In this document: positions 1 to 7,639 of the stretch, piece after piece
Numbering within the stretch: position 1 is the first letter of the stretch
How the letters are laid out: each line of letters starts with the position of its first letter
Source: a virus
Reading direction: 5' to 3' (one strand)
Virus record (IMG/VR): IMGVR_UViG_3300027788_001769
Span: 62,001 to 126,000 of that record
Length of the DNA: 64,000 nt
Translations under genes and position numbers: made by a program
The notes under the pieces: generated by a model
Told to the model about the DNA's origin: nothing
The model's input: only the letters and a program-made list of their open reading frames with translations
Databases searched by the model: none

Positions 1-1166
1 AATAAACATTCCGTAGTCCACCCACATTCCGGCCTTTGGGGTAAAACTTCATACGGGTGACCGTCTAGTTTCCAAAACCCTTGATAAAAACCCCCATATA
101 GTTCATTATAATAACCAGATGTTCCACTAACACTGACAATATTGTAATTATACTCGTTATTAGTGTATCCCGTTACCGCATGCATTTTAAACCTTCTATC
201 GTAATGTAATGGGTCGTATTTGTATTTGTCAGGCATACTTTTCCATAACTTTATAGTCTCTAATTTACACGGTGCGGTAATAACACCTATCTTAACATCG
301 GTCTTAGCTACAAAAGTTGATGAGCTCGAACTTAGGTATTCAGCCTTACTTAAAGTAACTTTGTAGACCCATCCTTCTGTGTAGGGTTGGGAAGTGGGTG
401 TCATAAACACACAACAAGAATCCAGGTGAAAATCACTACAGTCATCGTAATCCTCAAAATTATCGTTTACACTAATAGATGTACTATTTAATGTCCCACC
501 ACTATTTGGAAAGGTGAGTCCATTGGTTATGGTGTTAACTATTCCCGGTGTCCCAACCGACCAAGAACCAACAGTAAATTTCGTAGTACTACCAACGGTA
601 GTTCCAGTAATAAACCCACCAAACGAAGTACTTGCAGAAAAACCTGATAAACACAAATCACATGGTCCACCCTCAGACAACTCACCTATAGTCATACTAG
701 ATGGGTCGGTGGTATTGCCACTCATAAATCTAGTCAACCCATTATCTATACCAGTTAAACCAATATCACAAATAGATTCCACAAACGAACCTTTAGAACC
801 AAAACCTTTAGTTTCACATTTAAGGCACCTACAGTCCACATCGTGTTGGTTGGGTCTTGCCTCGTCCCAGTAAGATAAACTTAGAAGGGTATTGGTCGGA
901 ATATAGTCGTTACAGAATATTGTAGGTTGGTATGTCGTCCCTGTACTGTTAAGGTCCATATAGACCCCCAATTTATTTGACGGGAAATTCCCACCGGTAG
1001 ATGTAAATATTGCATTTCCGTTAACACCAATAATGTCATTAGAATATACAACTTCCCTATTATAGCCTCTTTCATCCGCGACTAAATAGAAGTCATGGTA
1101 AGAGCTAAAACTCAATTTTGCGTCTAATCTGTTGAAATAATAATTATTTAAATTCTGTGGTCCCAT
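1..1166 (-). CDS. Virion structural protein, 3' end cut by window edge
   Basis: Reading the minus strand from the ATG at 1166 gives an open frame of at least 388 codons that runs off the left edge, so the C-terminus is missing. The N-terminus is MGPQNLNNYYFNRLD. The product is rich in Gly, Ser, Thr and Asn, has Cys pairs (CRCLKC, then CDLC, then SCC) and near the edge carries FYQGFWKLDGHPYEVLP, a phrase I associate with virion proteins of large marine myophages (from memory, unverified). It resembles a baseplate or fibre-type protein. It diverges from the gene at 1217. Start choice: the motif TATTTATA lies only 4 nt upstream and no other ATG fits as well. The exact role is unknown. Confidence 0.7.
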   Translation of the reverse strand, partial: MGPQNLNNYYFNRLDAKLSFSSYHDFYLVADERGYNREVVYSNDIIGVNGNAIFTSTGGNFPSNKLGVYMDLNSTGTTYQPTIFCNDYIPTNTLLSLSYWDEARPNQHDVDCRCLKCETKGFGSKGSFVESICDIGLTGIDNGLTRFMSGNTTDPSSMTIGELSEGGPCDLCLSGFSASTSFGGFITGTTVGSTTKFTVGSWSVGTPGIVNTITNGLTFPNSGGTLNSTSISVNDNFEDYDDCSDFHLDSCCVFMTPTSQPYTEGWVYKVTLSKAEYLSSSSSTFVAKTDVKIGVITAPCKLETIKLWKSMPDKYKYDPLHYDRRFKMHAVTGYTNNEYNYNIVSVSGTSGYYNELYGGFYQGFWKLDGHPYEVLPQRPECGWTTECL

Positions 1167-1170
1167 AGTT

Positions 1171-1178
1171 TATAAATA
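1171..1178 (-). promoter_or_regulatory. Candidate late-gene element TATTTATA
   Basis: Read on the minus strand this is TATTTATA, 4 nt before the ATG at 1166. The same 8-mer or a one-base variant recurs just upstream of many virion genes here. It is the reverse complement of the T4 late promoter core TATAAATA. Function is inferred. Confidence 0.45.
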
Positions 1179-1195
1179 TTTATGTATGTGAATAA

Positions 1196-1203
1196 TATTT
1201 ATA
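1196..1203 (+). promoter_or_regulatory. Candidate late-gene element TATTTATA
   Basis: TATTTATA on the plus strand, 13 nt before the ATG at 1217 and followed by an A-rich leader (ATAAAAAGAAAAG). Together with the copy at 1171-1178 it forms a divergent pair in the 50-bp gap between two virion genes. Confidence 0.45.
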
Positions 1204-1216
1204 ATAAAAAGAAAAG

Positions 1217-1852
1217 ATGAAAAAGTTAAAACATAAAGGCTCGTGTGATGATGTTCATGAAGATATCACCCACGAAGAATGGGAGGAAGTACAACGCAAC
1301 CAAGAAGAGGAAGATTTAGATGAATTAGTTGACTTTGATGGTTCGCTTTTAAGTTCTAAAATACCATTAGGCATTAATAAAATGAACAAGGTTAGTAGAA
1401 GTACAACTGATGATGTTGTTAAGACTAGTAAACAGAAAGGTAATGGTTTTGGTTATTACTATAAAAGGTACTGGGGTGAAGCATATGTTGGTCCTGCCGT
1501 TGGTGAGGTGGAAGATTTTGATTTAATGACCGCTGACGAAGTTGTGGACGATTTAAAAGATAGGGGGTATTCTGACGATAAAGCTAAACACAAAGCTTCC
1601 GTAGATTACGGTAAAGATTTGGAGAATCCGGACAACGAAGAATTTTTAATTAAAGACAGTTCAAAACAAAAAATGAAAGACGTTTTAGAGGTCATAGTAA
1701 ATAAAAAAAATAAAGACAATGGTCTACAACCAGACAGTGAAGTAGACCTATATAGTGATAACCCAATCTTGCAAAAAATGGGTAAAAAATTTAAAGAAGC
1801 TTGTCAAGCTGACGGTATAAACCCAATAGATTACTTTAAAAACATTAGTTAA
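1217..1852 (+). CDS. Acidic hypothetical protein (virion-module neighbour)
   Basis: This 211-residue protein is not recognised. Residues about 10-42 are strongly acidic (runs such as EEWEEVQRNQEEEDLDEL), the middle holds aromatic YYYKRYW, and the C-terminal half is charged and helical-looking. It has no signal peptide or membrane segment. It starts a run of five tightly packed plus-strand genes (1217-3742) and is preceded by TATTTATA, so it is probably expressed late with the virion genes. It overlaps the next gene by one base (TAATG), which suggests translational coupling. Confidence 0.6.
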   Translation: MKKLKHKGSCDDVHEDITHEEWEEVQRNQEEEDLDELVDFDGSLLSSKIPLGINKMNKVSRSTTDDVVKTSKQKGNGFGYYYKRYWGEAYVGPAVGEVEDFDLMTADEVVDDLKDRGYSDDKAKHKASVDYGKDLENPDNEEFLIKDSSKQKMKDVLEVIVNKKNKDNGLQPDSEVDLYSDNPILQKMGKKFKEACQADGINPIDYFKNIS

Positions 1853-2295
1853 TGCCAGATATAAATTTAAAAGGTAAGGAGTTTAGAGTCCCAACAAAGT
1901 GTGTTGAGAAGATAAAGTTAGCGTTAAATAAGTTTACAGGTCCAAAAACAACTGAAGGTTACGAACGGGCAATTAATATCGTTAAAGAACCAAATATAAG
2001 TTTAGAACTCCTAAAAAAAATAAACAATTTTTTTAGGAATACGGAGGAAGGGTCTTGGCCTTACAAATTAACAGGTGGGGACTACGGTAAAAAAATATTT
2101 AGTAAGATGGAAGAACAAACTAGGAGTGGTGAGGCATCTAGTAAAAAAAATAAAATGAGAGGGGGGTTAGCTAATACTCACTACAAAGAACATGAAAAAA
2201 CTGGGTCAAACCCAACAAAAGTAAATGTACCCAACCCAAATGTGGATTTAACGGAACAAATAGATAAAATAAATCATATCATAAACTATTTATAA
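1852..2295 (+). CDS. Hypothetical protein
   Basis: A 147-residue basic protein of unknown function. The N-terminal half (to about residue 75) looks helical with many Lys; a short phrase WPYKLTGGDYGKKIF follows, and the C-terminal half is low-complexity and polar. The start ATG overlaps the preceding stop codon. It sits in the run of putative virion genes 1217-3742, so a structural or assembly role is possible, but nothing in the sequence identifies one. Confidence 0.55.
   Translation: MPDINLKGKEFRVPTKCVEKIKLALNKFTGPKTTEGYERAINIVKEPNISLELLKKINNFFRNTEEGSWPYKLTGGDYGKKIFSKMEEQTRSGEASSKKNKMRGGLANTHYKEHEKTGSNPTKVNVPNPNVDLTEQIDKINHIINYL
2287..2294 (+). promoter_or_regulatory. Candidate late-gene element TATTTATA
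   Basis: Exact TATTTATA overlapping the stop codon of the preceding gene and 12 nt before the ATG at 2307; the spacer is A-rich (AAATAAAAAGAA-like). Same motif and spacing as at other virion genes in the window. Confidence 0.4.
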
Positions 2296-2306
2296 AATAA
2301 AAAGAA

Positions 2307-2618
2307 ATGGCACAACAAGAACAAGCTGGTCAAAGACTAACAGATATCGCTCAAAGTGAAAGAGATAAACTTTTTCCTAGGAACACGTACGCTCCCGATA
2401 AAGACGTATATGGACCACAACATCCTAATGCTATGACTGATGGTGATGAAAAAGGAAGAGGAACGTCAAATTTTTTAGGTGTACATAACCAAGAAACTGG
2501 TACAAAAACTGATAATTTTACTAGGAAAGACTTAATTAAAGTTAATACTTTTAATTTTAAAGAACAGTATATTAGTGTATCTGACGACAATACTAACTCT
2601 GTAGGTCTTACACCTTAA
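2307..2618 (+). CDS. Small hypothetical virion-module protein
   Basis: A 103-residue hydrophilic protein, Asp/Asn/Thr rich, with no membrane segment and no recognised domain. The N-terminus (MAQQEQAGQRLTDIAQSERD) looks helical and the rest extended. It follows its own candidate late element and precedes the WYL-like gene at 2633. An unrecognised structural or assembly protein is the most that can be said. Confidence 0.5.
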   Translation: MAQQEQAGQRLTDIAQSERDKLFPRNTYAPDKDVYGPQHPNAMTDGDEKGRGTSNFLGVHNQETGTKTDNFTRKDLIKVNTFNFKEQYISVSDDNTNSVGLTP

Positions 2619-2632
2619 TAAAAAAAGTTATT

Positions 2633-3001
2633 GTGAAATTAAATGATACTTTAAAAACGTTATTATTGGAGGTCGCTAACAGAGACGACGCCTGCAAAAG
2701 TGTCAAAGGTAGATTTGTAACTAGTATTTATTATCAAGGTGACACTACTCTAGACCCAGGTTGGCGAACTATCGAACCAGTTGCTGCTGGTACTACTAAA
2801 AGAAATAACCCTGTTTTACGTGCATGGCAAAGAGAAGGTGCCTCAGACACCCCACAAAGAATTCCTGGGTGGAGATTTTTTAGATTAGATAGAATAACAA
2901 ATTTTGACCAAACACTAGATACTTTCGATGATGTTAGACCTAACTTTAATCCGAATGGCGATAAAAGCATGAACCAAGTATGGTGTATAGCAAAATTTTA
3001 A
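2633..3001 (+). CDS. WYL-like domain protein of the virion module
   Basis: A 122-residue protein starting at a GTG (no suitable in-frame ATG nearby). Residues about 22-90 follow the WYL-domain pattern: an early YYQGD strand, then W-R-T-I-E-P-V-A-A-G-T, N-N-P-V-L-R-A-W-Q, and GWRFFRLDRI. WYL domains usually bind nucleic acid or ligands in bacterial regulators. Here the domain stands alone, without a DNA-binding helix-turn-helix, among virion genes, and the C-terminal phrase FNPNGDKSMNQV follows. I infer a virion-associated use of the fold rather than a transcription factor; a regulatory role is not excluded. Confidence 0.5.
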   Translation: MKLNDTLKTLLLEVANRDDACKSVKGRFVTSIYYQGDTTLDPGWRTIEPVAAGTTKRNNPVLRAWQREGASDTPQRIPGWRFFRLDRITNFDQTLDTFDDVRPNFNPNGDKSMNQVWCIAKF

Positions 3002-3004
3002 AAT

Positions 3005-3742
3005 ATGGATTCTAATAAATTACAAAACTCATTATTAAACGCAAAGCGTTTTATGACTCATGACAAATTAAACTTATCTAAAGGTACAGTACAGTCAACA
3101 GACACTATGGATATGAGAGCGATGATGGACAAACAGGAGGGCAAAAAAAACCCAGTACAGGAATTTAAAACACCTAAGGCAACCTATAACATACCAGATG
3201 AACTTACAAGTGCACCATCAAGTGCACCACCCACTACTTCTGTTCCCAGACCAGTTAACATGAAACCGCACGCTGGATTAAATTCAGAAAGAATAAATAA
3301 ATCTAACTTACCAGATGACATTAAAAGACTTATGATTGAGAACCCTATTCAGGACCCAGCTGGTACTGGTGCTGTTCTATCTAACGACTTTATTGACAAG
3401 GTTAGTGAGAAGATGAATTCTGGTGAATTTAGTGTTGACCAAATGAGGTCCACTTCTAATAACAGTGTTTCAACACCCCCACCCCCACCAAACAATACAA
3501 CTTACTCAGAACCTAAACAAATAAATGACTCTTCACCTATACCATTAATTAACGAAGACTTTTCCACAGGATTAGATTATGGTTCATTAAAAAAAGTTAT
3601 AAAAGAATGTGTTAGAGAAGTAATCACTGAAAACGGTCTTCATATAGAAGAAAATAATATTAATGAGAATTTACAACTTCGTGTTGGTAACAAAATATTT
3701 TTAGGTAATATTAAAAAAGTTAAAACTGTTAAAAAGAAATAA
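3005..3742 (+). CDS. Pro/Ser-rich hypothetical virion protein
   Basis: A 245-residue protein with a disordered middle. It contains proline-rich stretches (APSSAPPTTSVPRP at about residue 70 and a PPPPP run near 160) and a helical C-terminal segment with KKVIKECVREVI. The modular helix-linker-helix layout is common in phage core or baseplate proteins, but no family is recognised. It is the last gene of the run 1217-3742 and is followed by a strong terminator at 3765-3792. Confidence 0.5.
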   Translation: MDSNKLQNSLLNAKRFMTHDKLNLSKGTVQSTDTMDMRAMMDKQEGKKNPVQEFKTPKATYNIPDELTSAPSSAPPTTSVPRPVNMKPHAGLNSERINKSNLPDDIKRLMIENPIQDPAGTGAVLSNDFIDKVSEKMNSGEFSVDQMRSTSNNSVSTPPPPPNNTTYSEPKQINDSSPIPLINEDFSTGLDYGSLKKVIKECVREVITENGLHIEENNINENLQLRVGNKIFLGNIKKVKTVKKK

Positions 3743-3764
3743 AAAAATTATAGGGTATTTTATC

Positions 3765-3792
3765 AAAAGGGGAGCATTGTCTCCCCTTTTTT
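3765..3792 (+). terminator. Rho-independent terminator
   Basis: Perfect 10-bp stem AAAAGGGGAG / CTCCCCTTTT (3765-3774 with 3781-3790), 6-nt loop CATTGT, then further T residues. It separates the virion genes from the sugar block that begins at 3845. Confidence 0.9.
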
Positions 3793-3817
3793 AATTGACT
3801 AATTCCATTATTCTTTG
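3787..3817 (+). promoter_or_regulatory. Weak host-type promoter candidate before sugar block
   Basis: Just after the terminator, TTTT (3787-3790) and TATTCTTTG (3809-3817) resemble the Bacteroidota -33 and -7 (TAnnTTTG) elements, with one extra base in the -7 box and an 18-bp spacer. Position is right for transcription of the gene at 3845. The match is imperfect. Confidence 0.25.
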
Positions 3818-3844
3818 TACTTTTTCATAAAAGAAATTAATTTT

Positions 3845-5068
3845 ATGGCTAAATACAAAATACTAGTAATACCGAGTGACAGAACCGGTGTTTCCAAATT
3901 CCGTTCAGTAGACCCACATTTATGTTTACAAAAATTATACCCTAAAGAGTTTTGGGTGGATATTGATTACGAACCTAAATTAGACAACCCAGAATGGTTA
4001 AAACAATACGATTTAATACACTACCACAGGAGTTTACATCCAGACTATAATTTAGCACAGAAATTTTCAGAAAAAATTAATAAGTTAGGTATTCCAGCAA
4101 TTATGGACCTGGACGATTATTGGTTACCCAATAAAGAACACCCTGCTTATATGTTAGTTAAAGGTAGAAAAATGGATGAATTAATCCTTGAGAATTTAAA
4201 AAGAGCTCAACACGTGACTACCACAACACCTATATTTGCCAAAGAAATAGAGAAATTTTGTAAAAGTGTGTTTGTTTTAGAAAATGCGATAGACCCAAAA
4301 GAAAAACAATTTATTCACAAACCAGAACCTAGTGATAGGGTTAGGGTTGGTTGGTTAGGTGGTTCATCACATATGGCAGATTTAGAAATTTTAAATGGTG
4401 TTTCACAGAAACTAACACCCTTTAAAGATGTATCACAATTTGTGCTGTGTGGTTTCGATACTCGTGGTAATGTAACCATGATTGACGAAAAAACCGGTAA
4501 ACAAACAACAAGGGACATAACACCTAAAGAATCAGTTTGGTTTAAGTACGAACAATTATTTACCGATAACCATAATTGGTTGACTGAAGAACAGAAAAAA
4601 GTTTTAATGAAATTTAAGTTTGGTGAAGAATATGTTGACACAGATACTTCCTATAGGAGAGTTTGGACCAAACCAATAACCACTTACGCTTCCAACTATA
4701 ATAAATTTGACATTAGTCTTGCACCACTTAAACACCATATGTTTAATAAAGTTAAGTCACAGTTAAAAGTTATTGAGGCTGGTTTCCATAAAAAAGCCCT
4801 TATAGCTCAGGATTTTGGTCCTTACCAAATAGATTGTATTAACGCATATGAAAGAGGTGGCACCATAAACGATAAGGGAAATGCTCTACTAGTTCCTGAA
4901 TCTAAAAATCACAAATTATGGTACCAACACATAAAAAGGTTAATCACCAACCCCGAATTAGTTAAAGATTTAGGTGAAAGATTATACGAGACGGTTCAGA
5001 AGTACCATATTGACCGAGTAACAGAAAGAAGGGCAGAAATATATAGAGAATTAATAAGAAAAGCATAA
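3845..5068 (+). CDS. GT-B glycosyltransferase (GT4-like)
   Basis: A 407-residue enzyme with the two-lobed GT-B pattern. It has an N-terminal lobe with LIHYHRSLHPDY and MDLDDYW, a linker with NAIDP, and a second lobe opening with VGWLGGSSHMADLE and closing with VIEAGFHKKALIAQDFG, the position of the acidic donor-binding residue in GT4 enzymes. It should transfer a sugar from a nucleotide donor; donor and acceptor are unknown. An ATG 30 nt upstream is in frame, but the ATG at 3845 (MAKYKILVIPS) starts directly at the first beta strand and is preferred. It opens the sugar block. Confidence 0.8.
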   Translation: MAKYKILVIPSDRTGVSKFRSVDPHLCLQKLYPKEFWVDIDYEPKLDNPEWLKQYDLIHYHRSLHPDYNLAQKFSEKINKLGIPAIMDLDDYWLPNKEHPAYMLVKGRKMDELILENLKRAQHVTTTTPIFAKEIEKFCKSVFVLENAIDPKEKQFIHKPEPSDRVRVGWLGGSSHMADLEILNGVSQKLTPFKDVSQFVLCGFDTRGNVTMIDEKTGKQTTRDITPKESVWFKYEQLFTDNHNWLTEEQKKVLMKFKFGEEYVDTDTSYRRVWTKPITTYASNYNKFDISLAPLKHHMFNKVKSQLKVIEAGFHKKALIAQDFGPYQIDCINAYERGGTINDKGNALLVPESKNHKLWYQHIKRLITNPELVKDLGERLYETVQKYHIDRVTERRAEIYRELIRKA

Positions 5069-5094
5069 ACAATTAAAAATTAAAAATTAAAAAA

Positions 5095-5526
5095 ATGGCA
5101 GAAGTAGTAATTAACGACAAAGTAAAGACCCACGAAGAGGGCAACCACATATATGTTGGAACCTATAAAGGGAAAAAATTCCGTACAAGTATGGAAGATA
5201 TGAATGAAGATAGAAAACTTGTTTACCAAGAAGGTGAGGAAAACTTTGACGAGGAGGAAAAGAAGGTAATATACCAACAGTTAGATGAAATGACCTATAT
5301 TAGACCTGACGAAAAAGGTGACGAAAATAGTGTAATCGTAGAAAAAGACTATGAAGACTGGTGGGCTTTTAAGTTTGAGTGTTATGGTTCTTATGGAGAA
5401 CACAAATTTGTAGTGTTAGAGGAAAGTGATGACAATGGTGGTGACGCTACTTTTGTGGAAGGTGAAGATAAATTTAGTGAAGAAGAACAAGAATTAATTT
5501 ACGAAGCAGTAAATGAATACATGTAA
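5095..5526 (+). CDS. Acidic hypothetical protein with internal duplication
   Basis: A 143-residue, very acidic protein of unknown function. Two segments resemble each other: about residues 42-67 (YQEGEENFDEEEKKVIYQQL) and about 118-142 (FVEGEDKFSEEEQELIYEAV), so the protein seems to consist of two copies of a roughly 70-residue unit. The leader before the ATG has three repeats of ATTAAAAA and no Shine-Dalgarno sequence. High acidity and small size are seen in DNA-mimic or inhibitor proteins, but that is speculation. Confidence 0.6.
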   Translation: MAEVVINDKVKTHEEGNHIYVGTYKGKKFRTSMEDMNEDRKLVYQEGEENFDEEEKKVIYQQLDEMTYIRPDEKGDENSVIVEKDYEDWWAFKFECYGSYGEHKFVVLEESDDNGGDATFVEGEDKFSEEEQELIYEAVNEYM

Positions 5527-5527
5527 C

Positions 5528-5776
5528 ATGACTAAATTACCAAAGTGGTTTACAGGAGAGTTATATGAAGAAGGTGGTATGGTTAGTAATAGATTTTCAG
5601 GTGAAGAATACCAACTAACATCAGAGGAACTATCAATGTATGATTTTATTATGGGCGCAACAATTATGATGGAAATGAATATAAAGTACGATACCCAAAT
5701 GATTGCCGACCTACGAAAAGGTCTGGAGTGGTTTAGAGAAAATAATAGTAAGGCCTATATGGTCTTATTAGATTAA
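5528..5776 (+). CDS. Small conserved-type phage protein
   Basis: An 82-residue acidic protein beginning MTKLPKWFTGELYEEGG, with LTSEELSMYDFIMGA in the middle and ending DLRKGLEWFRENNSKAYMV. The pattern matches my memory of a small protein found in many marine T4-like phages (unverified), with no known function. Start choice: an in-frame ATG at 5513 lies inside the preceding gene; the ATG at 5528, one base after that gene's stop, is preferred. Confidence 0.65.
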   Translation: MTKLPKWFTGELYEEGGMVSNRFSGEEYQLTSEELSMYDFIMGATIMMEMNIKYDTQMIADLRKGLEWFRENNSKAYMVLLD

Positions 5777-5882
5777 TTAAAAAAAGAATTTGATTTAGTG
5801 GTTAGATAATTGTATCATTATTCAGACATACCTAAAGAAACAATTTACTTTAGTAATAAATAAAAATTTATAAAAAATAAAA

Positions 5883-6062
5883 ATGGCAGTAGAAATCAAT
5901 ATTATAGAAAACGGACCTATCTTGGTCAAAGGAGAAACCACAGTAACAAAGGGTGGGGAAAAAGTAACAGTTAGTGAAAATTATGCGTTGTGTAGATGTG
6001 GGAAGAGTAAGGCCCAACCAATGTGTGATGGAACACATAAATCAGAAAATTTTAAAGGATAA
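5883..6062 (+). CDS. CDGSH iron-sulfur domain protein
   Basis: A complete 59-codon gene. The C-terminal half carries CRCGKSKAQPMCDGTH, an exact match to the CDGSH (zf-CDGSH, mitoNEET-type) signature C-x-C-x2-S-x3-P-x-C-D-G-[SAT]-H. Predicted [2Fe-2S] ligands are C37, C39, C48 and H52. Residues 1-34 form a beta-rich lead-in (VKGETTVTKGGEKVTV). Single-motif bacterial proteins of this size occur in cells as redox or Fe-S handling proteins; finding one among phage nucleic-acid genes is unusual. The A-rich leader (AAAAAATAAAA) contains no Shine-Dalgarno. It is followed after 4 nt by the gene at 6067. Its job in infection is unknown. Confidence 0.85.
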   Translation: MAVEINIIENGPILVKGETTVTKGGEKVTVSENYALCRCGKSKAQPMCDGTHKSENFKG

Positions 6063-6066
6063 ATAT

Positions 6067-6300
6067 ATGTACTATCAAGCAATCGTAGCATTCGAAACCG
6101 GGGCGTTAGACAGTGAAGGAACACCCAAAGTTAAAAAATTTAAATATATTGTAGAATCAGAATCAGTTTTTGAGGCTAACAAAAGACTATCTCATTATCT
6201 TTCAGAAGATACTAGAGATTCAGAAGTTATATCTGTCATTAAAGCACCTTATGAAGATATTTTACATCCGGAACTAACACCAAATTATTACAAACAATGA
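6067..6300 (+). CDS. Small hypothetical protein
   Basis: A 77-residue protein, MYYQAIVAFETGALDSEG..., with alternating hydrophobic strands, then a helix (VFEANKRLSHYLSED) and a final strand (EVISVIKAPYEDIL). The layout recalls the small DUF4494-type proteins of Bacteroidota but I am not certain. The frame is open further upstream to 5974, but that stretch overlaps the CDGSH gene in another frame; the ATG at 6067 is the natural start. It overlaps the exonuclease gene by 4 bases (ATGA). Confidence 0.6.
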   Translation: MYYQAIVAFETGALDSEGTPKVKKFKYIVESESVFEANKRLSHYLSEDTRDSEVISVIKAPYEDILHPELTPNYYKQ

Positions 6301-7001
6301 TTGACAACATAAACAAATTATTATTTCTAGATATAGAAACCGTAGGTCTTTATTATGACCTAGATGATTTACATCATCAGTCCCCACAACTACATAAGGT
6401 TTGGGAAGATAGTGGTTATGGGTATTTTAAAAGACAATACCCTGAGGATTCGGAATTAACAAGTGATGATATGTTTATGAAACGTGCTGGTCTTTTAGCA
6501 GAGTTTGGAAAAATAGTTTGTATCTCTGTTGGTTTTGTTTTAGAAAATGGGAATACTAAGTTGGATAGTTTTATTGGTACGGAAAAAGAAATATTATCTA
6601 ATTGTTCTACCCTTTTAAATAGGGTAGATAAATTAGGTTTTCTTATTTGTGGTCATAACGTAAAAAACTTTGACCTACCGTACATTGGGAAAAGGATGAC
6701 CATAAATGGAATCGCTGTTCCAGGTATTGTCCCTAACTATAAAATAAAACCTTGGGAGTCTAGGGTTTTAGACACTAAAGAAGTTTGGAACTTTAATTCT
6801 TACAGGGGATTATCTTCTTTAGAGTTAGTGTGTGCGTCTTTAGGGATTCCAAACCCAAAGGACAATGAGGTAAATGGGGCAAATCTCCATTCTTTTTACT
6901 ATGATGCTGAGTCAAGTGAAAAAGATAAAATAGAAAAGATTAAAAACTATTGTGAAAAAGATGTTCTTTCTTTAATACAATTTGTAAAAAAAATAAAGTA
7001 A
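6297..7001 (+). CDS. DEDDy-type 3'-5' exonuclease
   Basis: A 234-residue RNase H-fold exonuclease of the PolB-exonuclease-like kind (DNA_pol_B_exo2). Exo I is FLDIETVG (D12, E14), Exo II is CGHNVKNFDLPYIGKR (D126), and Exo III is NYCEKDVLSL, the Y-x3-D form (Y218, D222). All four metal-binding acids are present. There is no polymerase domain, so it probably trims 3' ends as a stand-alone enzyme in repair or replication. It lies next to dUTPase, in a nucleic-acid mini-cluster ahead of the sugar genes. Confidence 0.85.
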   Translation: MIDNINKLLFLDIETVGLYYDLDDLHHQSPQLHKVWEDSGYGYFKRQYPEDSELTSDDMFMKRAGLLAEFGKIVCISVGFVLENGNTKLDSFIGTEKEILSNCSTLLNRVDKLGFLICGHNVKNFDLPYIGKRMTINGIAVPGIVPNYKIKPWESRVLDTKEVWNFNSYRGLSSLELVCASLGIPNPKDNEVNGANLHSFYYDAESSEKDKIEKIKNYCEKDVLSLIQFVKKIK

Positions 7002-7003
7002 TA

Positions 7004-7633
7004 ATGAAAGATTTAATAAATAAATTAAAAGATTTACGGAACGTAGCTCAAACAATACAGTCTCTTGATGAGGGTAATATGCCAACACCAAAAGAACTAC
7101 AAAAAACTATGGAAGATACACTTGGTGTTAGTATTGAGGAATTGGATAATATGGACATTTCTTCAGCTTTTGAAGATAGTCAACCTAAGGTTGAGGTAAA
7201 ATTTATCAATAAGAGTACAAATCAAAACCCATCATACATCTATAAAGGGGATAGTGGTTTTGACTTTAGAGCTAATTTAAAAGAAACAATGGTAATAGAA
7301 CCTATGGGAAGAGCCCTGGTACCAACAGGTCTGTTTTTTGAAATTCCTTTTGGTTACGAATTACAGGTAAGACCTAAAAGTGGTTTGGCAATTAAGAAAG
7401 GGATAATGGTACTCAATACCCCAGGCACTGTAGATAGCAATTATAGAGGTGAGATACAAATAATTTTAATAAATTTAAGTAAGGAAGATTACATTATAGA
7501 GCATGGTGATAGAATAGCACAAGGTGTTGTATGCCCTATACTAAATAAAGATTGGTCTGTTATGTCAGAGGTGGATGTTTTATCTCCTTCTGATAGACAA
7601 GACGGTGCTTTTGGTAGTACAGGAATAAAATAA
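7004..7633 (+). CDS. dut: dUTP diphosphatase with N-terminal extension
   Basis: Trimeric-type dUTPase that hydrolyses dUTP to dUMP and keeps uracil out of DNA. All five motifs are visible: GDSGFDFRA (82-90), RPKSGLA (123-129), NTPGTVDSNYRGE (138-150, catalytic D144), EHGDRIAQGV (167-175) and the C-terminal arm DGAFGSTG (200-207). The core starts near residue 62; the first 60 residues are an acidic, helical extension not found in standard dUTPases of about 150 residues. The function of the extension is unknown. It follows the exonuclease gene by 2 bases. Confidence 0.93.
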   Translation: MKDLINKLKDLRNVAQTIQSLDEGNMPTPKELQKTMEDTLGVSIEELDNMDISSAFEDSQPKVEVKFINKSTNQNPSYIYKGDSGFDFRANLKETMVIEPMGRALVPTGLFFEIPFGYELQVRPKSGLAIKKGIMVLNTPGTVDSNYRGEIQIILINLSKEDYIIEHGDRIAQGVVCPILNKDWSVMSEVDVLSPSDRQDGAFGSTGIK

Positions 7634-7639
7634 AAAAAT

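Noticed and set aside
5974-6066. Upstream extension of the gene at 6067
   Set aside because: It overlaps the CDGSH gene in another frame; the CDGSH motif is exact, so the extension is the shadow.
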